From the NCBI RefSeq assembly GCF_001426995.1, contig NZ_LMFY01000001.1:186001-250000 (forward strand): a stretch of 64,000 nucleotides of DNA, written 5' to 3'. This DNA comes from Microbacterium sp. Root553 (GTDB lineage Bacteria; Actinomycetota; Actinomycetes; Actinomycetales; Microbacteriaceae). Shown piece after piece: positions 58,306-64,000 of this stretch; the first letter of the stretch is position 1; each line of letters opens with the position of its first letter. The notes under the pieces were generated by a model, which was given only the letters and a program-made list of their open reading frames with translations, made no database searches and was not told the origin of the DNA. A program made the position numbers and the translations under genes.

Positions 58306-58941
58306 TCAGGCGAGTCCGTGCTCGAAGGCGAAGACCACCAGCTGCACGCGATCGCGCAGGCTCAGCTTGGCCAGGATACGGCTGATATGCGTCTTCACCG
58401 TCGCCTCGCTGAGGTACTCGCGGGCCGCGATCTCGGCGTTCGAGAGGCCCCTCGCCGCGAGGGCGAAGATCTCCCGCTCCCGGTCGGTGAGCGCTGCGAA
58501 CTGCGGCGGCACGGGCTTGGGCGCCTCGGAGAAGTGCTCGAACAGCTCCCGGGTGGCCGACGCGGCGATGACGCTCGACCCGGAGTGCACGGTGCGGATC
58601 GCCGCGAGCAGGAACTCGGGGTCGGCATCCTTCAGGAGGAACCCGCTGGCACCCTGACGGATCGCCCGGGCGGCCGCCTCGTCGAGGTCGAAGGTGGTGA
58701 GCATGACGATCCGGGGCGGCTCGGGCCGCGAGAGGATCTCCGCCGTCGCCGTGAGACCGTCCATGACCGGCATCCTGATGTCCATCAGCACGACGTCGGG
58801 ACGGGTCCTGGACACCACCTCGAGCCCCTCACGTCCGTCTCCGGCCTCGCCGACGACATCGATGTCGGGCTGCGAGGCGAGCAGCATGCGGATGCCGGCG
58901 CGGAACAGCGCCTGATCATCGACGAGGACGACCTTGATCAT
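58306..58941 (-). CDS. NarL/LuxR-type response regulator
   Basis: 211 residues. The receiver domain's phospho-acceptor is D54 in VVLMDIRMP; D8-D9 and K103-like (LLKDAD) complete the active site. The C-terminal LuxR-type helix-turn-helix (LTDREREIFALAARGLSNAEIAAREYLSEATVKTHISRIL, about 150-190) follows. It is coupled by an ATGA overlap to the histidine kinase and lies 110 nt from the ABC exporter, its probable target. Confidence 0.95.
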   Translation of the reverse strand: MIKVVLVDDQALFRAGIRMLLASQPDIDVVGEAGDGREGLEVVSRTRPDVVLMDIRMPVMDGLTATAEILSRPEPPRIVMLTTFDLDEAAARAIRQGASGFLLKDADPEFLLAAIRTVHSGSSVIAASATRELFEHFSEAPKPVPPQFAALTDREREIFALAARGLSNAEIAAREYLSEATVKTHISRILAKLSLRDRVQLVVFAFEHGLA

Positions 58942-60113
58942 GCGATTTCTCCGATCGGGAGCGAGGCACGCACCACGAACCGGGTGCCCTCGCGCTCCGC
59001 CTGAAGGCTACCGCCGACGAGCTGGGCACGTTCGCGCATGCCGATCACTCCGTGCCCTCCACTGCTCGACGAGAGCTCGCGACCGACCGTGTTGCGCACG
59101 TCGATGTCGACGCGATCGGGAAGCCACGCGAGGTGCACGTCGACGGCGCCGTCGCCGTGCCGGATGGCGTTGGTGAGCGCCTCCTGCAGGATGCGGTACA
59201 CGGCGAGCTGGATCGCCCCCGGCGGCTCGCCCGGCGGGGTGGGGTCGACGGTGATGCGCGGCTCGATGCCCGCCTGACGCACCTGGGCGAACAGCGCCTC
59301 GAGGTCGGCGAGCGTCGGCTGCGGCCCGTCGCCCTGACGATGGCGCAGCTGGGTGAGCAGCAGGCGCACGTCGCTGAGCGCTGATCGCGCGGTCTGGGCG
59401 ATGGTGCCCAGCGCCTCGGTGGCCATCTCGGGCTTCGCCGCGGCGGCGTACCGCGCACCGTCGGCCTGGGCGATGACCACGGCGAGCGAATGCGCCACGA
59501 TGTCGTGCATGTCGCGGGCGATGCGCACGCGCTCCTGCTCCTCGGCCGCGAGGGATTCCGCCTGCAGCTGCGCGGAACGGGTGCGGCGGGCTCGCAGCAC
59601 CACCCGCCACAGCAGACCGCACACCCAGGCGAACCCGAGGGCGAGGATCGAGAGAACGAGGAGCAGAGTGCCGATGGTCAGCTGATCCCAGCCGCTGGAC
59701 CCGGAGCCGACACCCGTGACGGCCACCATGTACACGGCGGCGACGAGGCCGCCGAAGAGCGCCGAGCCGAACCCCCACCAGAGCACGGCACGCGAGCCCC
59801 AGGCCGCCGTCGCGTAGAGCACCAGCAGGATCCCGAGATCGAGAGGGAGCGGACCGAGGCTCGCCGACATCTGGACGATCGCACCCGCCCAGGCGGCGAC
59901 GAGGGCGAGAGCGGGGGCGAGCCGGCCGATCGCGACACCGCCGCACATCAGAAGCCCGGCCACGACGACCGCGACGACCGAGGCGCCGCCGGCGGTCGCG
60001 CTGCCCGTCCCCGGCCCGTAGAAGGCGACGGAGAACGGGGTGAGGACGACGAAGAGCAGCGCCGCCCCGACGATGTCGAGCACGAGCGCCGTGCGGGAGA
60101 GCGGGCGGATCAC
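58938..60113 (-). CDS. Sensor histidine kinase, HisKA_3 type
   Basis: 391 residues. Five or six N-terminal helices are followed by a HisKA_3 segment with the phospho-histidine in RIARDMHDIVAHSLAVV (about 200-216). The ATPase region (EALTNAIRHGDGAVDVHLAW, then SSGGHGVIGMRERAQLVGG) completes it. It should sense an envelope signal through its helices and phosphorylate the adjacent regulator. The GTG at 60113 has purine-rich sequence touching it, so the exact start is uncertain by a few codons. Confidence 0.92.
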   Translation of the reverse strand: MIRPLSRTALVLDIVGAALLFVVLTPFSVAFYGPGTGSATAGGASVVAVVVAGLLMCGGVAIGRLAPALALVAAWAGAIVQMSASLGPLPLDLGILLVLYATAAWGSRAVLWWGFGSALFGGLVAAVYMVAVTGVGSGSSGWDQLTIGTLLLVLSILALGFAWVCGLLWRVVLRARRTRSAQLQAESLAAEEQERVRIARDMHDIVAHSLAVVIAQADGARYAAAAKPEMATEALGTIAQTARSALSDVRLLLTQLRHRQGDGPQPTLADLEALFAQVRQAGIEPRITVDPTPPGEPPGAIQLAVYRILQEALTNAIRHGDGAVDVHLAWLPDRVDIDVRNTVGRELSSSSGGHGVIGMRERAQLVGGSLQAEREGTRFVVRASLPIGEIA

Positions 60114-60173
60114 TCCCCCACGCTACGCGGCCACGGAGGCGTCCCGCATCCGCCTGCAGATGTATCCGACGGG

Positions 60174-60965
60174 TCAGGCGCGCGCGATGATCTCTCCGTG
60201 CGGCACGAGATACCAGCCGTCTCCGTCGTCGGCCCAGCGCGTCCACGCCTCGCTGATCGCCCGCAGGTCGGCACCTGTCGCCATCTCGCTGTCGACGAGC
60301 TGCCGGGCGAGCGCGGACTCGAGGATGCGGTCAGCCCACATGCCGCCCCACCAGGCGCGGTCCTCCGGCGTTGCGTAGGTCCAGGTGGAACCGGTCGCCG
60401 TGACGTCTTCGAATCCCGCGGCCCGCGCCCAGGCGAGCAGGCGTCGCCCGGCGTCCGGCTCTCCGCCGTTCGCCCGCGCGGCTCGCCGATAGAGGTCGAG
60501 CCAGTGGTCGAGCTCCGGAAGCATCGGGAACCAGAGGAAGCCCGCGTAGTCGGCGTCCCGCGCGGCGACCACTCCGCCCGGCGCGGTGACCCGACGCATC
60601 TCACGGAGCGCCTGCACCGGATCGCCGACGTGCTGCAGCACCTGGTGCGTGTGCACGACGTCGAAGCTGTCGTCGGCGAAGCTCAGGGAGTGCACGTCCT
60701 CGACGGAGAAGTCGAGGTTCGTGAGCCCTCTGCTCGTCGCGAGGGCGCGCGACAGCGAGAGGGCGCCCTCATCGATCTCGGTCGCCGTCACATGGCCGAC
60801 CACACCGGCGAAATCGACCGTGATGCTGCCCGGGCCCGCTCCGACGTCGAGAAGTCGCATGCCGGCCCCGAGATGCGGCCGCAGATACTCCGCCGAGTTC
60901 GCGATCGTGCGAGTGCTGTGCGAGCGGAGGACGGTGGCGTGATGTCCGTGCGTGTAGGTGGCCAT
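60174..60965 (-). CDS. SAM-dependent methyltransferase, UbiE-like
   Basis: 263 residues. Motif I is RLLDVGAGPGSITVDF (about 37-52), the acidic SAM-binding residue is in TATEIDEG, and motif IV/post-I is VVHTHQVLQHVGDPVQAL. It is a class I methyltransferase. Its position next to menaquinone genes could suggest a quinone methyltransferase, but the overall sequence looks like the generic UbiE-like group, so the substrate is open. It is transcribed alone on the minus strand. Confidence 0.88.
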   Translation of the reverse strand: MATYTHGHHATVLRSHSTRTIANSAEYLRPHLGAGMRLLDVGAGPGSITVDFAGVVGHVTATEIDEGALSLSRALATSRGLTNLDFSVEDVHSLSFADDSFDVVHTHQVLQHVGDPVQALREMRRVTAPGGVVAARDADYAGFLWFPMLPELDHWLDLYRRAARANGGEPDAGRRLLAWARAAGFEDVTATGSTWTYATPEDRAWWGGMWADRILESALARQLVDSEMATGADLRAISEAWTRWADDGDGWYLVPHGEIIARA

Positions 60966-61040
60966 GCCCCAGTCTCGCAGCAGCTCCCGGAGCGCACCGA
61001 ATCGACCCCCGACGGAGCCGACCCGAACCCGCCCGGACGG

Positions 61041-62201
61041 TCAGTCCAGCTCGGCGACGGCGCGCCGGATCGCCTCTCGGTCGGGCTTTCCCGAGGCGAG
61101 CAGGTCGAGCTCGTCGACCAGGATCAGCCGCGCGGGCCTGGCGTGCTTGCCGAGCTCCTCGGCGACCACGTCGCGCGCGTGCGCGAGCTGCTCGGGCTCC
61201 GTGCGCCGCAGCGCCTCCCCACGCGGGGCGACGATCACCGAGGCCTCGCCCCAGCGCTCGTCCTCGACGCCCACCACGACCGCTCCGGTGAGCCCGGGCA
61301 CGCGACGCACCAGCCGCTCGACGCGGTCGAGGGAGATGTTGAGTCCGCCGGAGACGATCACGTTGTCGGCCCGTCCGTGCACCCGCACCACGCCGTCGTC
61401 GAGAAGCCCGAGATCACCGGTGTGATACCAGCGGATGCCGTGCTCGTCCCGCGAGAAGTTCTTCGCCGTGAGCTCGCCGTCGCCGAGGTACCCCTCGGCG
61501 AGCATCGGGCCGGCGATGCGCAGCTCGCCGTCGACCGTCCGCACCCCGACGGTGTCGAGCGGCACCCCGTCGTAGACGCATCCGCCGCTGGTCTCTGTGG
61601 AGCCGTATGTGCGCACGAGCCGGATGCCGAGATCGGCCGCGCGCTCGCGCAGCGGTTCGGGCAGCGCCTGCCCGCCGACGAGGATCGCGCGATACGCCTG
61701 CAGCGCGGCGAGCACGGGGCGGTCGTCCGCAGCGTCGAGCAGGGTCGAGAGCTGCGCGGGCACGAGCGACGTGTAGAGCTCGGGGAGGGAGCTCGGTGCG
61801 CTCGAGGTCGGCCGGAGCATCGAGAGCGTCGACTCGGCGAAGGACGCGGGCGAGAACCGTCCGCTCAGCGCGACCGGCCGCGTGCCGGCGACCAGTGAAC
61901 GCACGATGACCTGAAGGCCTGCGACATAGCCCGCCGGCAGGGCGAGCAGCCAGCGGCCCGCGCCGATCCGTGCCGCCGTGGCGTCTGCGCTCGCGCGCAG
62001 CGCCTCACCGCTCAGGGCGACGCGCTTGGGGATGCCGCTCGATCCCGACGTGGCGATCACGACCGCCGTCCCCTCGGAGACCCAGCTCGGGGCGTCGCCG
62101 AGCATGCCGAATCCGAGCGCGGGGCCCCCGTCGAGCGCACGCGCGAGATCGCCGAGGAGTTCGGAGGGATCCTCGGCATCCGTCGATCTCAACGCGACCA
62201 T
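61041..62201 (-). CDS. menE: o-Succinylbenzoate-CoA ligase MenE
   Basis: 386 residues, short for an adenylate-forming enzyme but normal for actinobacterial MenE. The AMP-binding P-loop is TSGSSGIPKRVALSG (about 51-65), followed by TYGSTETSGGCVYDG (about 203) and the hinge and C-domain YHTGDLGLLDDGVVRVHGRADNVIVSGG. It activates o-succinylbenzoate with CoA and ATP, a menaquinone synthesis step before MenB, whose gene lies 25 nt upstream. Confidence 0.92.
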   Translation of the reverse strand: MVALRSTDAEDPSELLGDLARALDGGPALGFGMLGDAPSWVSEGTAVVIATSGSSGIPKRVALSGEALRASADATAARIGAGRWLLALPAGYVAGLQVIVRSLVAGTRPVALSGRFSPASFAESTLSMLRPTSSAPSSLPELYTSLVPAQLSTLLDAADDRPVLAALQAYRAILVGGQALPEPLRERAADLGIRLVRTYGSTETSGGCVYDGVPLDTVGVRTVDGELRIAGPMLAEGYLGDGELTAKNFSRDEHGIRWYHTGDLGLLDDGVVRVHGRADNVIVSGGLNISLDRVERLVRRVPGLTGAVVVGVEDERWGEASVIVAPRGEALRRTEPEQLAHARDVVAEELGKHARPARLILVDELDLLASGKPDREAIRRAVAELD

Positions 62202-62226
62202 GTGAGTGCGCTCCCTCGTGTCGGGG

Positions 62227-63138
62227 TCAGTAGTGCCAGGGGAAGGAGGTCCAGTCCGGATCCCTCTTCTCGAGGAACGAGTCCCGACCCTCGACGGCTT
62301 CGTCGGTGCCGTAGGCCAGACGCGTGGCCTCGCCTGCGAACACCTGCTGTCCCACGAGTCCGTCGTCGACGGCGTTGAACGCGAACTTCAGCATCCGGAT
62401 CGCGGTCGGCGACTTGGTGAGCACGGTGCGCGCCATCTTCAGTGCCTCGCGCTCGAGCTCCGCATGCGGCACGACGCGGTTCACGGCGCCGGCCTCGTAC
62501 GCGCGCTGCGCCGAGTACTCCTCGGCGAGGAAGAACACCTCGCGCGCGAACTTCTGCCCCGTCTGCCGAGCCATGTAGGCCGAGCCGTAGCCCGCGTCGA
62601 AGCTGCCCACATCGGCGTCGGTCTGCTTGAACCGGGCCTCTTCGGCGGAGGCGATCGTGAGGTCGCAGACGACGTGCAGCGAATGCCCGCCGCCGGCCGC
62701 CCAGCCGGGGACGACCGCGATGACGACCTTGGGCATGAAGCGGATCAGTCGCTGCACCTCGAGGATGTGCAGCCTGCCCGCGCGTGCCGGATCGTGCACG
62801 GTCGTCTCGTCGTCGGAGTACTTGTAGCCGTCGCGGCCACGGATCCGCTGGTCGCCGCCCGAGCAGAACGCCCAGCCGCCGTCCTTCGCGCTCGGGCCGT
62901 TGCCCGTCAGCAGCACCGCCCCGATGCGGGGGTTCTGCCGCGCATCGTCGAGCGCGCGGTACAGCTCGTCGACGGTGTGGGGACGGAAGGCGTTGCGCAC
63001 CTCGGGCCGGTTGAACGCGATCCGGGCGACCCCTCCGTCCGTGCTCACATGGGCGGTGATGTCGGTGTAGTCCTCGGCTCCGGGCGCGAGCACCCATTCG
63101 TCCGGGTCGAACAGGTCTGAGACGAATGCGCTGGTCAC
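62227..63138 (-). CDS. menB: 1,4-Dihydroxy-2-naphthoyl-CoA synthase MenB
   Basis: 303 residues of the crotonase family. CSGGDQRIRG (about 92) marks the MenB active-site loop. GWAAGGGHSLHVVCDLTIAS and FDAGYGSAYMARQTGQKFARE hold further substrate contacts, and the C-terminal DWTSFPWHY is characteristic. It closes the second ring in menaquinone synthesis. The GTG at 63138 (VTSAFVSDLF) is used because no better start exists before the conserved DPDEW; the ribosome site is weak. Confidence 0.95.
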   Translation of the reverse strand: MTSAFVSDLFDPDEWVLAPGAEDYTDITAHVSTDGGVARIAFNRPEVRNAFRPHTVDELYRALDDARQNPRIGAVLLTGNGPSAKDGGWAFCSGGDQRIRGRDGYKYSDDETTVHDPARAGRLHILEVQRLIRFMPKVVIAVVPGWAAGGGHSLHVVCDLTIASAEEARFKQTDADVGSFDAGYGSAYMARQTGQKFAREVFFLAEEYSAQRAYEAGAVNRVVPHAELEREALKMARTVLTKSPTAIRMLKFAFNAVDDGLVGQQVFAGEATRLAYGTDEAVEGRDSFLEKRDPDWTSFPWHY

Positions 63139-63223
63139 GGTATCCAGCCTATTCCCGCCGGGGTCGCAGACGCTTCGGCACGGCGGATGCCCCGCCGCGG
63201 TCGTCTCAGAGCAGAATGAGCAC

Positions 63224-64000
63224 ATGCTCCCACCGCTCGCAGACCTGCTCAGCTCGGCCCGGATCGTCGCACTGCCCCTGCACACCCGGTTCCGCGGCGT
63301 CGACACCCGCGAGGCGCTGCTCATCGAGGGACCGCAGGGCTGGGCGGAGTTCTCCCCCTTCCTCGAGTACGAGGACGCGGAGGCGGCGACCTGGCTCGCG
63401 GCCGCGATCGACTTCGCCTGGAACGTGCAGCCCGCGCCGCTGCGGGAGCGGATCGGCGTGAACGCGACGATCCCCGCGGTCGAGGCCGCCCGCGTCGCCG
63501 AGGTCCTGGCGCGCTTCGCCGGGTGCCGCACCGCCAAGGTCAAAGTGGCAGAACCGGGGCAGACGCTCGCCGATGACATCGCCCGCGTCCGGGCCGTGCG
63601 CGAGGCCATGGGCCCGGAGGGCCGCATCCGCGTCGACGCGAACGGGCTGTGGAACGTCGACGAGGCCGAGCACGCCGTGCACGCCCTCAACGAGTTCGAT
63701 CTCGAGTACGTCGAGCAGCCCTGCGCCACGGTGCCCGAACTCGCCGAGCTGCGCACCCGCGTGAAGTACATGGGCATCCCGGTCGCGGCGGATGAGAGCA
63801 TCCGCAAGTCGTCCGATCCGCTCGCCGTCGCCCGGGAGAAGGCCGCCGACCTGCTGGTGATCAAGGCGCAGCCGCTCGGCGGCGTCACGCACGCACTGCA
63901 GATCATCACGGCGGCAGGGCTTCCCGTGGTCGTCTCGAGCGCGCTCGACACGGCGGTCGGGCTCTCCCAGGGCGCGGCCCTGGCGGCCGCGATCCCGGCG
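63224..64000 (+). CDS. menC: o-Succinylbenzoate synthase MenC (partial, runs off the window)
   Basis: 259 residues are visible from the ATG at 63224; the frame is open at the end. It is of the enolase superfamily: the catalytic lysine is in TAKVKV, and the magnesium ligands are in RVDANGLW, YVEQPC and ADESI. It dehydrates SHCHC to o-succinylbenzoate, the substrate of MenE. It is divergent from menB, with about 85 nt between. Confidence 0.92.
   Translation, partial: MLPPLADLLSSARIVALPLHTRFRGVDTREALLIEGPQGWAEFSPFLEYEDAEAATWLAAAIDFAWNVQPAPLRERIGVNATIPAVEAARVAEVLARFAGCRTAKVKVAEPGQTLADDIARVRAVREAMGPEGRIRVDANGLWNVDEAEHAVHALNEFDLEYVEQPCATVPELAELRTRVKYMGIPVAADESIRKSSDPLAVAREKAADLLVIKAQPLGGVTHALQIITAAGLPVVVSSALDTAVGLSQGAALAAAIPA

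Overview
This 64 kb window is GC-rich and looks like an actinobacterial chromosome of the Microbacteriaceae, most likely Microbacterium. This is inferred from codon use, many ATGA/GTGA stop-start overlaps, the style of the rpoB-rpoC proteins and the gene repertoire. No database search was possible, so the genus is an inference. Most of the window is ordinary chromosome: about 63 intact genes, three tRNAs, one insertion sequence and several pseudogenes.

Layout. 1-9.8 kb: an MHS-type MFS transporter behind a strongly folded leader, a broken HTH regulator, a membrane protein overlapping truA, an APC permease, a divergent HxlR/NmrA pair with a double palindrome, and a sigma factor-Asp23 operon. 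9.9-18 kb: tRNA-Met and tRNA-Thr, an M23 peptidase, an inositol-phosphatase operon, an enoyl-CoA hydratase, an FBP zinc-finger protein, and a gluconate module (GntR-type regulator, GntP permease, gluconokinase). 18-30 kb: an accessory region ending at tRNA-Tyr. It holds an FHA protein, small membrane proteins, secreted proteins without recognised function, two HEPN-like genes (one dead), a DUF4236 membrane protein, an ECF sigma factor with a membrane partner, a decayed YegP-like gene and an internally deleted IS3-family element. 30-40 kb: a PfkB sugar kinase, a lipoprotein, rpoC and rpoB, and a sigma-region-2-only protein. 40-51.5 kb: a peptide ABC transporter, an RpiR regulator, a GH3 hexosaminidase and a sugar ABC transporter, all on the minus strand, which together look like a cell-wall or amino-sugar salvage cluster. 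51.6-55.9 kb: small housekeeping genes around an 800-nt nested repeat array. 56-60 kb: an ABC exporter followed by a two-component system. 60-64 kb: a methyltransferase and menaquinone genes menE, menB and menC (cut by the window end).

The most interesting signal is a shared upstream element in the 18-30 kb region: GTGTGTAWGGAWKTCG, then exactly 8 nt, then GCAAA. It occurs three times, each 115-185 nt before a transcription unit: the secreted-protein pair plus micropeptide, the DUF4236-HEPN pair, and the operon encoding a secreted small protein, an ECF sigma factor and its membrane partner. This suggests one co-regulated, probably sigma-controlled surface or defence-like system that I cannot match to a described one.

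Other notable items are the 150-bp higher-order repeat at 53.8-54.6 kb, an intercistronic repeat array between dppA and dppB, and an asparagine at the classic rifampicin-resistance position of RpoB.
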